A stretch of DNA of 64,000 nucleotides. It comes from Clostridioides difficile ATCC 9689 = DSM 1296 (GTDB taxonomy: Bacteria; Bacillota; Clostridia; Peptostreptococcales; Peptostreptococcaceae). Of the stretch, positions 1-8,130 are shown one piece after another. Below the pieces are notes generated by a model, which ran no database searches, was not told the origin of the DNA, and saw only the letters and a list, made by a program, of their open reading frames with translations. Location of the stretch: assembly GCF_001077535.1 (NCBI RefSeq), contig NZ_CP011968.1, positions 2,170,001-2,234,000 on the forward strand, written 5' to 3'. The position numbers and the translations under genes are program-made. Position 1 is the stretch's first letter, and each line of letters begins with the position of its first letter.

Positions 1-191
1 TCTCCCTGAATCACATATAAAAGCTGTTCTTCACTTAAATGAAAATGCTTTTCTTGGCAGTTTCCCGGAAAAAATCTTACAATTCCAGCACTAAGTCTAT
101 TGAATTGTGTTTTTGATGGTTCGTGTATCCACATAACCTCTCCCCAATCAAATTTTTGTACTTCATTATTTGACTCAATAAAATCCACCAT
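1..191 (-). CDS. Cupin-domain protein, N-terminal part only (runs off the window)
   Basis: The start at 191 is supported by the purine-rich box CGAGGTGAG just upstream (about 195-203). The 63 visible residues end in a cupin motif 1: a Gly, five residues, HFH, then Glu residues and a Gly seven residues later (GNCQEKHFHLSEEQ). This is the metal-binding half of a beta-barrel cupin. The C-terminal part lies outside the window, so a fused DNA-binding or signalling domain cannot be excluded. The substrate is unknown. Confidence 0.6.
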   Translation of the reverse strand, partial: MVDFIESNNEVQKFDWGEVMWIHEPSKTQFNRLSAGIVRFFPGNCQEKHFHLSEEQLLYVIQG

Positions 192-1463
192 AAACTCACC
201 TCGTAGTTTTTGTCTAAATATTTTTTCTTCCCTTCTTATATTAAAATAATATCATCATCATTAACTTTCATTACTATAAAATCATCATACTCTTTTAATA
301 CTCCTGTAATTTTAGTTGCACTTAGTTTACTACAATTCAGTTTTTTAATATATTGATAAATTCTATAATTACTTTTTTATTTTGTAAAATCAGTGTTTTC
401 CCAAAATAATTATATCTATAAATGAAAGTATTTTTACTGCTTACATCAATATATGTTATCATAATTTTCCTTTTTATTGCATATATAAATAACTGTATAT
501 AACATTGTCCAATACTATATAGAAATACATCTAAGAAAGAATATTATTAAATTGTTCCAATTAGTATTATTTTTCTTATAAAAATAAAAAAACTGTTGGA
601 TTCTTTTAGAAAAATTATTTTTTACATACCTTTTTTGCTTAGATAGTCTATCTTCTCAGCTATTTTGTATATACACTCTTCTAGTTCATGATTTTATTTT
701 AATATCTTGCTTATATTGCTGAAATAATTGAATTCTTTTATCTATCATATTGTCTCTTATATCATAAACATATTGTTTCTTATATCACAAAAATGAAAGC
801 ATTCTTATATCTTCAATATATAAACCTGCTTTTTTTAATCTTGTAATAAATATAGGATACTCTATATTCTCTTCCTAGAAATAACTAATACCACTTATTT
901 TTCTATTATATAGAAAGTAATAAATCTTTTTCTTAATAAAATTCAATAGTAAGTGGAATAAAATTTTATATGAATAAGAACATTATAAAAATACTTTATA
1001 CAATAGTCAATAAAAGATATTAGCTTCAAATTATGTTAAAGTTGTATTATTTAAAGTGAAAAAACAAATAAAAAAGAAATAATAGTATAAGTAGAAAAAT
1101 ATACTTAAAACAAGGCGAAGCCTCTCTTGTATCTAAATCAAGTAGAGAATTAAATCTAAAAAAGAAAATAAATATAAAAGATGACTCCTGTACATTACAA
1201 GAATCATCTTATGGTTTCATAATCACTCCATGGTTTTTAACTGTCTGATATAAAGGTCTCAGTTCACTCATAGCATGACCACCCTTTCCGATTGCTGACC
1301 CCGTCACTTATGGACAAAATGTCCATAAGTGATAGTCCTCTCTTAAAACCCTCTAAATAGATATATCTCAAGCACCTCATTGAAACCAGTTGCTGGAAAC
1401 AAACTGAAGCGTTCTGGAATAGTAAAAGAAATTGCCACCATATCCACGTTACTGTCCTAGTTG
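192..1463. other. Long intergenic region with decayed coding fragments
   Basis: No convincing intact gene in about 1.27 kb. Bases 192-1075 are plain AT-rich DNA. From about 1080 the base composition rises. The minus strand shows short open stretches without a proper start, for example one ending at a TAA near 1349 that reads VDMVAISFTIPERF. A terminator-like hairpin with TTTT on the minus strand lies at about 1109-1132, and a wobble-containing hairpin at 1178-1210. I read this as the downstream debris of the acquired block that carries the next two genes. Confidence 0.5.
1304..1332. repeat. Perfect 13-bp inverted repeat with AAA centre
   Basis: The arms TCACTTATGGACA and TGTCCATAAGTGA are exact reverse complements separated by AAA. 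The element sits in the GC-richer debris downstream of the alpha/beta hydrolase gene. It has no T-run, so it is a poor terminator. An operator, recombination site or mobile-element end are all possible. Confidence 0.7.
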
Positions 1464-2543
1464 TTACTTTGCTAACTTCGGAGCAATTTCCTCTAACAAT
1501 ACGCAGTCAAATTCTGCCTTTTTGCTAAGAAATGGCAGATGGTCTGCATCTGGTATAAAAAAAATCTGTTTGTCTGGCGCCACTATTTCATCAAAAAATT
1601 TCTTCGCTGGAAGATAGGGGCTATTATAGTCATTTTCTCCCATGATGTAGTATACAGGGACCTGATAGTCAACTCCATAATTTCTTATGTCAGCTTCTTC
1701 CACTAAAAACCGCAATACATCACCTTGATTGTCAATCGCATTTGGATTGACAATGGCCGTATTTTTTAACTCTCTCAATGAATAATACGGGGTTGCCAGT
1801 ATACTGATTATATTGCCCAAATCCATATTTATAGAAAGCCCATACTTGCTTTGGTATGTTCTTACTGTCATAAGAGCTGCCAAATAGCTTGGACCATATT
1901 TTGCTGGCGGATATGGTGCAATAGCTTCCAGCGCCTTGATATCTTTTTGCTTCCCTGCAGCTTTCACCATTTCAAGTGTCTTTTCATAGCCCACGCGCTC
2001 ATTGTCCACCATATTAACGGTCTGCGCAATCCCAATGTACGCGCTGTAATCCTCCGGATAGGTTTGCACAGCCATAGTTCCCAGCACTGTTCCCCAGCTA
2101 TGACCTATAAGGATAATTTTCTCCTTGTTGAACTCTTGCTTCAAATATGCTGTCACCTCATGGACGTCTTGCAGAACACGCTCCGCGCTCATGGTCTGCA
2201 AAACTGCTGCCGGATCGTTCGCAAAGTATGTTTTGCCTACGTTTCGCTGATCCCAGTTCACCACAGTAAAATCATTTTCCCACTCATACTGGTACAGATG
2301 TAAAAATGGCATCATTGAATTACCAGGACCCCCATGAACCCAAAGGATGATGGGGTTGTCTGCGTTTTGTCCCCGGATATATAACGCCTGCTGTATGCCG
2401 CCGATCTCCACCATTTCCATGCGGTCGATTCCAGGAGCTTCTATTTTATGGCTTGTACGTATAATCGTGGGGGCTATCAGACGCAAACCGGCAAACGCCA
2501 GAACAAAAACAGCAACTAGTATGCAAAGTGTGATTAATATCAT
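1464..2543 (-). CDS. Membrane-anchored alpha/beta hydrolase (proline iminopeptidase-like)
   Basis: 359 residues. An N-terminal hydrophobic segment (about residues 2-22) should anchor it in the membrane with the catalytic domain outside. The alpha/beta hydrolase signature is complete: oxyanion motif HGGPG at 70-74, nucleophile Ser149 in GHSWGT, Asp305 in GENDYNS and His335 in DADHLP. HGGPG plus GHSWG is typical of the prolyl aminopeptidase (S33) branch, but the true substrate is not visible. It lies downstream of and co-directional with a TetR gene (gap about 83 bases), so it is probably part of that regulon. Its base composition is clearly richer in GC than most of the window, suggesting transfer. 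Confidence 0.85.
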   Translation of the reverse strand: MILITLCILVAVFVLAFAGLRLIAPTIIRTSHKIEAPGIDRMEMVEIGGIQQALYIRGQNADNPIILWVHGGPGNSMMPFLHLYQYEWENDFTVVNWDQRNVGKTYFANDPAAVLQTMSAERVLQDVHEVTAYLKQEFNKEKIILIGHSWGTVLGTMAVQTYPEDYSAYIGIAQTVNMVDNERVGYEKTLEMVKAAGKQKDIKALEAIAPYPPAKYGPSYLAALMTVRTYQSKYGLSINMDLGNIISILATPYYSLRELKNTAIVNPNAIDNQGDVLRFLVEEADIRNYGVDYQVPVYYIMGENDYNSPYLPAKKFFDEIVAPDKQIFFIPDADHLPFLSKKAEFDCVLLEEIAPKLAK

Positions 2544-2626
2544 TTTAAGTACCTTCTTTCATGAATTTTTTTAGCCATAGATATCTCCTCTAACATTAAA
2601 AAAAATATGTTGCTATTTTAGTTTTG

Positions 2627-3283
2627 TTACTCTACCTGTCCCATTGGTTTCCTTTCATAAAAAATATTAATTGATTCTATAATCTCATCTTCCAGGATAT
2701 CAACTCCTATTTGTCTCATAAGAAACTGTAAGAATTGAAACCGTTTACGAAGTGTAGGAAAGTCCCCCTGAAATACATCTGTATCACACCAAAAGTTAAA
2801 GAGCAGCAAAATTACCTCTGCGCATTCATCTGGGAACTCTGTGATGATGCTTCTATCCTCTATGCCTTCTCGTAAAACATTTGCTAATATTGGTGCTAGT
2901 TTTTTCAAATTATCCTGTGTAAATGCCAGTATGATATGCGGACTTTCTATAGCGCTTGTAATCATGTTACTAGATTCTTTTATCACCTCATCCGTTAAAT
3001 GCCGCCTAACTAAACTTCTAAGCTTCTCTTTTGCTGTAAGTCCATGCATTTCACCGAGCCATTGATTTACTGTCTCTATTATCTGTTCAAAGCGCCTTTC
3101 CATGACCACATTAAAAATATCTTCTTTTGAACTGAAGTGATGAAAAATTCCGCCCTTTGACATTCCCGAAGCATCAACAATATTTTGCATACTTGTTTTG
3201 TCATATCCTTTTTCAGCAAACAATTTTGCAGAAATGGTAATGATATTTTCAATAGCTTGCTTTGGATTGTTCTTTCTAGTCAT
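2627..3283 (-). CDS. TetR/AcrR family transcriptional regulator
   Basis: 218 residues from the ATG at 3283, which has a GAAGGAG box 7-8 bases upstream. A longer reading from 3352 would run through the operator, so I reject it. The N-terminal helix-turn-helix is clear (residues about 8-55, with AEKGYDKTSMQNIVDASG, then GIFHHFSSKEDIF), followed by the variable ligand-binding domain. It is upstream of the alpha/beta hydrolase on the same strand. A near-palindrome immediately upstream (3303-3323) suggests autoregulation. The ligand is unknown. Confidence 0.9.
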   Translation of the reverse strand: MTRKNNPKQAIENIITISAKLFAEKGYDKTSMQNIVDASGMSKGGIFHHFSSKEDIFNVVMERRFEQIIETVNQWLGEMHGLTAKEKLRSLVRRHLTDEVIKESSNMITSAIESPHIILAFTQDNLKKLAPILANVLREGIEDRSIITEFPDECAEVILLLFNFWCDTDVFQGDFPTLRKRFQFLQFLMRQIGVDILEDEIIESINIFYERKPMGQVE

Positions 3284-3302
3284 TATATAACTCCTTCTTA
3301 TT

Positions 3303-3323
3303 AAAAACCGACTGTTGGTTTTT
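3303..3323. promoter_or_regulatory. Likely TetR operator
   Basis: AAAAACCGAC-T-GTTGGTTTTT is a 21-bp near-perfect dyad with one mismatch. It lies 20 bases before the TetR start codon. It closely resembles the palindrome in front of the second TetR gene (7801-7817); both have GACTGT in the centre and A/T-rich flanks. The operator role is inferred. Confidence 0.65.
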
Positions 3324-3427
3324 ATTATATAAGCTATTCCTACTTCTGTCAAGCAACATTATGTTTATGGCAAAACAATAAGGTTTGGTGGTTAGACAGG
3401 TATTAATTAGACTAATGCGACTTTCCT

Positions 3428-3532
3428 CTAGATGGAACCCTTGGTAAATTTGCAATCTTTACCGGCTTTGATTATATCTGTAAGCAAGGCAGGTATGGCC
3501 ACACCTGCCCTGTTTGACCCTCGGATATTCAT
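3428..3532 (-). CDS. Possible 34-residue small protein
   Basis: An ATG at 3532 follows a strong GGAGAGGAGGGA-type ribosome binding site (about 3537-3550) and opens a 34-codon frame ending in TAG at 3428. The peptide contains GVAIPALLTDIIKAGKDCKF, with one Cys and a Gly-rich start. It lies between a strong hairpin (3566-3600) and the TetR operator. It could be a real small peptide or a fragment of a lost gene in the acquired block. No family recognised. Confidence 0.3.
   Translation of the reverse strand: MNIRGSNRAGVAIPALLTDIIKAGKDCKFTKGSI
3488..3509. repeat. Hairpin with 7-bp GC-rich arms
   Basis: GGCAGGT and ACCTGCC are exact complements with an 8-base loop. The hairpin is inside the possible 34-codon ORF and has no following T-run, so it is not a terminator. 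Role unknown. Confidence 0.4.
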
Positions 3533-3565
3533 TCCTATCCCTCCTCTCCTTAGCCATTACACCAA

Positions 3566-3600
3566 AACGCCGCTCATTGTCTCCAATGGCGGCGTTTTAA
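3566..3600. terminator. Strong GC-rich hairpin, probable bidirectional terminator
   Basis: The arms AAAACGCCGC and GCGGCGTTTT are perfectly complementary and continue inward as CATTG/CAATG. A/T runs lie on both sides, so it could work in either direction. It marks the boundary of the GC-richer block, as the sequence to its right is AT-rich again. Confidence 0.75.
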
Positions 3601-3604
3601 AGAT

Positions 3605-3811
3605 ATGATTTCTCATGCTGCTGAAATATGCAAAAAATATAAGATGCCCTTTATTATTTTTCCTACAATAGAAAAGAAAAGTATTGAAGAATGGGTTAAT
3701 ATTGGAGCAAATATGCTTTGTTTTGCACAAGATACTACCTTTATCACTTATGTTATCAATCAATTATTATCTTTTTATAATGAGATTGTACCAATTCAAA
3801 AACAACATTAA
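3605..3811 (+). pseudogene. C-terminal remnant of an HpcH/HpaI-type aldolase gene
   Basis: The 68-codon frame begins directly behind the hairpin and has no ribosome binding site. The sequence (HAAEICKKYKMPFIIF, then WVNIGANMLCFAQDTTFI) resembles the end of class II HpcH/HpaI aldolases, where a Lys-Pro strand is followed by a GA-x-(3-5)-GSD-like loop and a final helix. The rest of the (beta/alpha)8 barrel is missing. I infer that insertion or deletion at about 3600 removed the 5' part. Family assignment is by pattern only. Confidence 0.5.
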
Positions 3812-3836
3812 ATTATAAATCTAATTTTATATTAAA

Positions 3837-3900
3837 AGAGACTAATATTTTATCTATCTCTATTAAGGATATTTTCTTATGTATCATAATATTAGTCTCT
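3837..3900. repeat. 13-bp inverted repeat, hairpin downstream of aldolase remnant
   Basis: AGAGACTAATATT and AATATTAGTCTCT are exact complements 38 bases apart. This could be the old terminator of the aldolase gene or an end pair of a small element. Confidence 0.5.
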
Positions 3901-3963
3901 CTTATTATTATATACTGCTATCATCATTAGTTGCTATTTATACTATTTTTATAATATACAAAT

Positions 3964-4392
3964 TTATTCAGCTAACGTTTTGCCTAATTCTATACACTCA
4001 TCTTTTGCTTCTTCATTTGGGTCTTCCATTGCTGTAATTCCTTCTCCACCAATAATTGTAGCACCAGCATTTTGCATACGTTCTTCCCAGTCTCTCATCC
4101 ATTCACAATTTCCCCATCCATATGAACCAAATAATCCAATCTGTTTACCTGATACCATAGATTCTAATTCTGAAACAAATGACTCCATATACCCCTCTTC
4201 TAGTTGCTCTGCTCCCATAGATGGGCAACCTAATGCAAATTTATCTTCTTCTTTTAAATCACTTGGTTTCAGTAAGCTCACATCTAAAACTTCTGGTGTC
4301 TTACCTTTTAACTTCACACCTTCAGCCACAAAATTTGCCATTTTTTCAGTATTTCCTGTTCCACTCCAATAAACAATATATATTTTACTCAT
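3964..4392 (-). CDS. Flavodoxin
   Basis: 142 residues, the usual length for a short-chain flavodoxin. The FMN phosphate-binding loop is intact at the N-terminus (WSGTGNTEKMA, residues about 9-19). The isoalloxazine-flanking loops are visible as GCPSMGAEQLEEG and GSYGWGNCEWM. It should be a cytosolic low-potential one-electron carrier replacing ferredoxin. It is monocistronic, has an AGGAGG box before the ATG, and a symmetric site upstream suggests regulation. Confidence 0.93.
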   Translation of the reverse strand: MSKIYIVYWSGTGNTEKMANFVAEGVKLKGKTPEVLDVSLLKPSDLKEEDKFALGCPSMGAEQLEEGYMESFVSELESMVSGKQIGLFGSYGWGNCEWMRDWEERMQNAGATIIGGEGITAMEDPNEEAKDECIELGKTLAE

Positions 4393-4427
4393 TTTTACCT
4401 CCTGTAGTATTTTTTAATTAATCAATA

Positions 4428-4447
4428 GTTAGTTATAGCTAACTAAC
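4428..4447. promoter_or_regulatory. Inverted repeat upstream of flavodoxin, candidate operator
   Basis: GTTAGTTA-TAGC-TAACTAAC has perfect 8-bp arms and lies 35-55 bases upstream of the flavodoxin start, where a promoter would be. The regulator is not identified. Confidence 0.5.
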
Positions 4448-4867
4448 ATCTAAAAAACAAAAGATTTCTTTATCTGAAATCTCTTTATTTTTCTAAATAT
4501 AGAATATCATAGTTGATTTTGAAATTCAATACTTATTGATAATATTTATCATTTATATTTTATATTCATTTTATAATATCAAAACACTGTATCGTATTTC
4601 TAATCTTTCATAGAAAAATTTCTAACTTATAGTACTTTTGCATCTCTTATAAATCTTTTATATGTATAAGTACATAGAAAAACACACCTTTTCCAGATGT
4701 GCTATCTATAATATCGTATATTTATTTTTCAATTCTAACTAGCTAATATGTTTATAAATTTTATCACTTAATACCTTTATACATTGATGTAAAATCTTAC
4801 ACCTAAGTAATTTTTATTATTTATCTCGACTCTATATAATATAGCTATTTTATCATCAAATCAAAAA
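4448..4867. other. AT-rich intergenic region between flavodoxin and protease genes
   Basis: Apart from the terminator-like hairpin at 4683-4701, I see no coding or RNA structure in this stretch. Confidence 0.5.
4675..4701 (-). terminator. Terminator-like hairpin downstream of the S8 protease gene
   Basis: Read on the minus strand, CACATCT-GGAAA-AGGTGTG forms a 7-bp stem with one G-U pair followed by TTTTTC. It is about 170 bases past the protease stop, so it may end that transcript. Confidence 0.45.
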
Positions 4868-5809
4868 TTATCTTTTGCCATTATTCTTGTATTTATAAAG
4901 ATTTAAATATAAGTATCCATTTCCTTGTTCCGTTCTAGGTATTCCAAGCGCTCTCGTACATTTTATTAATTGTGCATATAGTTCAGCTTCATCTAAATCT
5001 CTTTCAAACTCCTCTCTTGCCCATTCTTTAATTAGTGCTAATGAGCCTGATACGTATGGTGCACTCATACTGGTACCACTCATAATAGCAAGTTTATTAT
5101 CCATATAAGTCGATATAATATTTCTTCCCGGAGCTACCAAATCTATTGTAGTATTTGAATTACTAAACTTTTCAACCAAATAGTTTTCATTTATTGCACC
5201 TACTTCTATTACCTCAGCATAACTGGCTGGATAACTATACTCACTTGTACTAGAATCACCATCTCCATTATTACCTGCTGCACACACTACAGAAATATTG
5301 TTTTTTACTGCTTGCATGACAGCATTTTTTAACTTCTTATCATCTTTGTTTCCCCCAAGAGACATAGATATAATATCAACCTTGTTATTTACAGCAAAGT
5401 TAATAGCATTAATTATACTTTGATATGTTCCAGTACCATCTTTATTTAATGCTTTTGCTATTAATAATTTACAATCTGGAGCTACTCCCATAACTTCATT
5501 ATTATAGTTAGATGCAGCTATAATACCCGCCACATGAGTTCCATGACCATTAAAATCCTCATATATATTTTTATTTCCATTACTGTCATCACTAAAATTT
5601 GCACCACCAATTATTTTTCCTTTTAAAAGAGGATGAGATATATCACAACCTGTATCTATTATACCAACTACAATATTTTTACCAGTATAACCTTCATCCC
5701 ACATTCCCCTAGCATTCATTTGTTTTATTCCATATGGGAATTTATTTTTTGCACCTCTTAGATTTTCATTTATTTCATACGGAATTAGTTTCATTCTTTT
5801 ATTCATCAT
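4868..5809 (-). CDS. Intracellular subtilisin-like serine protease (S8)
   Basis: 313 residues with the complete S8 triad: Asp52 in IIDTGCD, His89 in NGHGTHVAG, Ser247 in SGTSMSAP, and oxyanion Asn180 in AAGNNGDG. No signal peptide is present. The N-terminal LIPY motif (residues 8-11) is the hallmark of intracellular subtilisins, where it caps the active site and is removed on activation. Two ATG codons lie in tandem; the second (5806) is better spaced from the GGAGG box. It probably turns over cytoplasmic protein in stationary phase or sporulation. It stands alone. Confidence 0.93.
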   Translation of the reverse strand: MMNKRMKLIPYEINENLRGAKNKFPYGIKQMNARGMWDEGYTGKNIVVGIIDTGCDISHPLLKGKIIGGANFSDDSNGNKNIYEDFNGHGTHVAGIIAASNYNNEVMGVAPDCKLLIAKALNKDGTGTYQSIINAINFAVNNKVDIISMSLGGNKDDKKLKNAVMQAVKNNISVVCAAGNNGDGDSSTSEYSYPASYAEVIEVGAINENYLVEKFSNSNTTIDLVAPGRNIISTYMDNKLAIMSGTSMSAPYVSGSLALIKEWAREEFERDLDEAELYAQLIKCTRALGIPRTEQGNGYLYLNLYKYKNNGKR

Positions 5810-6319
5810 ATATCCTCCTAAAAATTTTATTGCTTATAAAAATCATGAATTTTATTTTATAATAGGTTTATAAATCAAATTAAAACCTATATCTACTTAT
5901 TTATATTTATGATATATTTTTTATTTTTAGGAGTCATATTTTATTGTATATAAAATAATATTTAGATAACTATATTAAAAAATACATGTTTGCTTATATA
6001 CAAAACTTACTAAAATGTCTTTAATATTTTTGTATACAAACATTATATTTTTTATATAAAAAGCTCATAAAAATTTTGATTATATTTTCATAAGTTAACA
6101 AATGTGGGTATAATATGAATTTACAAAATTCCTCTGTTTGTATAAGTGCTTTACCAATACAACAATATATAATCACATTGAAGCTATATTTGTATTTATA
6201 GTAGATAATGTATCAAAAATTGGTTATGAATAGTAAAAATACCAGTTAAGCATATTTTCATGTTTCTATTTTTAACATTAAATTTCCAATCTTCATATGT
6301 ATATTTTTAACAAAGGTGT
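5810..6319. other. AT-rich intergenic region with an imperfect inverted repeat
   Basis: No coding potential. An imperfect inverted repeat spans 5986-6043, with ATGTTTG...ACAAAA on the left and TTTTGTATACAAACAT on the right, two extra or changed bases in the left arm. Its role is unknown. Confidence 0.4.
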
Positions 6320-7132
6320 TTACTTATTTAAAAACTCTAAAACTCTTTCATTAAAATCCTGTGCTTCTTCATATGTAGCGTGTCCCAATCCCTCATAGAT
6401 AAATATTTCGCTTTTTTTAATTTTTTCTGCTAAATGAAAAGAAGCATTATTTCCAACAATTTTATCATTAGCACCTCCTATAATTAAGGTTGGACATGTT
6501 ATTTTATTTAATTCGGAAAAAGCATTATGTTCTATGCAAGAGGTCGCTTGAATAATAAATCGTTTAAAATCCTTTGGTTTACCTACTTTTCCTAAAAAAG
6601 GAATAAATAATTGGTATTTTTTTAAATATCTTTCAGAATAGGATTTCTTTGCTGTGTCAATCATTAAATCATTGTAATTCTGCTTCTTCGCCATATCAAT
6701 CCAGCTACAAATAACATTTTGGATAGTATCATTTTGCTTTGAAGAAGTAACTGCCAACACAAGTTTCTCAACTAACTCAGGATAATCAATTGCCAGATAT
6801 TGAGCTATCATTCCACCTTGAGAAACACCCATTACTTCTGCTTTCATAATTCCAAGTTTTTTCATTATATCTGCTTGGTCTTTAGCCATATCCCTTGTGG
6901 AATATTTTTCTGTAATTTGATTTTTTCTACTAAATACATAAACCTTATAATCTTTTGCAAATTGCTTATATCTAAAAGCAAAAGCAATCGCCTGTATTTT
7001 TCCATGTAAAGGAAATAAACCATCTCCTAATCCTGGTAAAATAATTAGTGTCTTCTTACCACTACCAAATTCAATATAATTCACTGTATTACTTCCTATC
7101 ATCATTTGACAGCTTTTTGCATTATAAAACAT
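6320..7132 (-). CDS. Alpha/beta hydrolase
   Basis: 270 residues, cytosolic, no signal. The fold markers are LPGLGDG (oxyanion loop, about 32-38), nucleophile Ser104 in GVSQGG, the acid in GGANDK and His in GLGHATYEE near the C-terminus. This is a generic esterase/lipase-like hydrolase; the substrate cannot be read. It follows the second TetR gene by 25 bases on the same strand and is very likely co-transcribed with and controlled by it. The arrangement repeats that at 1.4-3.3 kb. Confidence 0.85.
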   Translation of the reverse strand: MFYNAKSCQMMIGSNTVNYIEFGSGKKTLIILPGLGDGLFPLHGKIQAIAFAFRYKQFAKDYKVYVFSRKNQITEKYSTRDMAKDQADIMKKLGIMKAEVMGVSQGGMIAQYLAIDYPELVEKLVLAVTSSKQNDTIQNVICSWIDMAKKQNYNDLMIDTAKKSYSERYLKKYQLFIPFLGKVGKPKDFKRFIIQATSCIEHNAFSELNKITCPTLIIGGANDKIVGNNASFHLAEKIKKSEIFIYEGLGHATYEEAQDFNERVLEFLNK

Positions 7133-7157
7133 AGTCTATTCCTCACTTTTCCTATTA

Positions 7158-7787
7158 TCATTGTTTAAATAAATCTTTAAATTTTTGAATACCGTACTCA
7201 TCAATTAGAGGAATATCCATTTTTTTTAACATGAATAATAAAAAATCCAACCTATTACATACTTCACTGTATTCACGTTTAAATAATACAGGGTCAAGTA
7301 AAATATCAATACTAAAAACGAGCATTTCAGCTAATTCCTCTGGATATTCACAAGAAAATTCTTTATTTTCAACACCTTGTTTAATTATCTTAGCAATATT
7401 GGGTGCAACTACATTGTTGAGATTACGAACTTCCTCTATTAAAGCGAATGGGATTTTTTCTAACCAGCTACAATGTACCATTTTTCTACGTGTGTAATCA
7501 TTCGCACTATGAACAACCAATTCTATTATTTTTTCATTTGCTGTAAGGGTGTCATCAGCAACAAGATACTCTAAAAAATTATTCATTTGTGAGTAAAGTT
7601 CTTTTGTGACACTTCTCAGTATATCTTCTTTAGTTTTAAAGTGATGATACATTGCACCTCTAGATAGACCAGATAAATTGATAATATCTTGTGTAGATGT
7701 TGAATCATATCCTTTAGACGAAAATAGTGAAAATGCTGATTGGATAATTTTTTCTTTACTATTTTTACTTTTTTCTTCTCTATTCAT
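7158..7787 (-). CDS. TetR/AcrR family transcriptional regulator
   Basis: 209 residues. The helix-turn-helix is typical (FSSKGYDSTSTQDIINLSG, then GAMYHHFKTKEDIL). It resembles the TetR at 2627-3283 in recognition helix and overall plan (SxQ-I---SG-S-G---HHF---EDI), so the two may be related. First gene of a two-gene unit with the downstream hydrolase. A perfect palindrome lies 13-30 bases upstream of the start, consistent with autorepression. Confidence 0.9.
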   Translation of the reverse strand: MNREEKSKNSKEKIIQSAFSLFSSKGYDSTSTQDIINLSGLSRGAMYHHFKTKEDILRSVTKELYSQMNNFLEYLVADDTLTANEKIIELVVHSANDYTRRKMVHCSWLEKIPFALIEEVRNLNNVVAPNIAKIIKQGVENKEFSCEYPEELAEMLVFSIDILLDPVLFKREYSEVCNRLDFLLFMLKKMDIPLIDEYGIQKFKDLFKQ

Positions 7788-7800
7788 ATTTCCCTCCTAA

Positions 7801-7817
7801 AAACAGACTGTCTGTTT
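7801..7817. promoter_or_regulatory. Likely TetR operator
   Basis: AAACAGAC-T-GTCTGTTT is a perfect dyad around a single T, just upstream of the second TetR start. It shares the GACTGT core with the site at 3303-3323. Confidence 0.7.
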
Positions 7818-8048
7818 GTTTTTTATTATACATTTTAATATTTATTATGTCAAGAATTAACTGACTTTCAATTTCTTCATAGTTCAGATGGAATGAAAAG
7901 CATTCCACATCAAACTTTTAAAAAGTTGTATTACCTCAACAAGGTCTAAAAGATACATCTCTATGCTGTACTCGTATTCCTTATAATAGAGATGTATTGT
8001 TTTCAAAGATAATCAAGATTTTGCTGTGTTTTTCATACAAAATAAAAA
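7818..8048. other. Intergenic region with two hairpins
   Basis: A small hairpin occurs at 7889-7908 (TGGAATG/CATTCCA). A longer one occurs at 7953-7997 (ATACATCTCTAT/ATAGAGATGTAT, followed by TGTTTTC on the plus strand). No gene seen. The second looks like an orphan terminator. Confidence 0.45.
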
Positions 8049-8084
8049 GGATACCTCATTAGTGATATAACACCTAAGATATCC
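8041..8084 (-). terminator. Rho-independent terminator of ilvD
   Basis: On the minus strand GGATATC...GGTATCC closes a long stem (8049-8084), extended by TTAGGTG against CACTAA, and is followed by TTTTTATT. It lies about 50 bases after the ilvD stop. Confidence 0.8.
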
Positions 8085-8130
8085 AATTAATATTTTCTTA
8101 ACTTTTTCTAATTTACATAAATATAGTCTA

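Noticed and set aside
1851-2303. 150-codon plus-strand ORF opposite the first hydrolase
   Set aside because: It lies wholly inside the hydrolase gene on the other strand, has no RBS and no protein-like pattern.
3557-3763. 68-codon minus-strand ORF
   Set aside because: Crosses the strong hairpin and the aldolase remnant; no RBS or family pattern.
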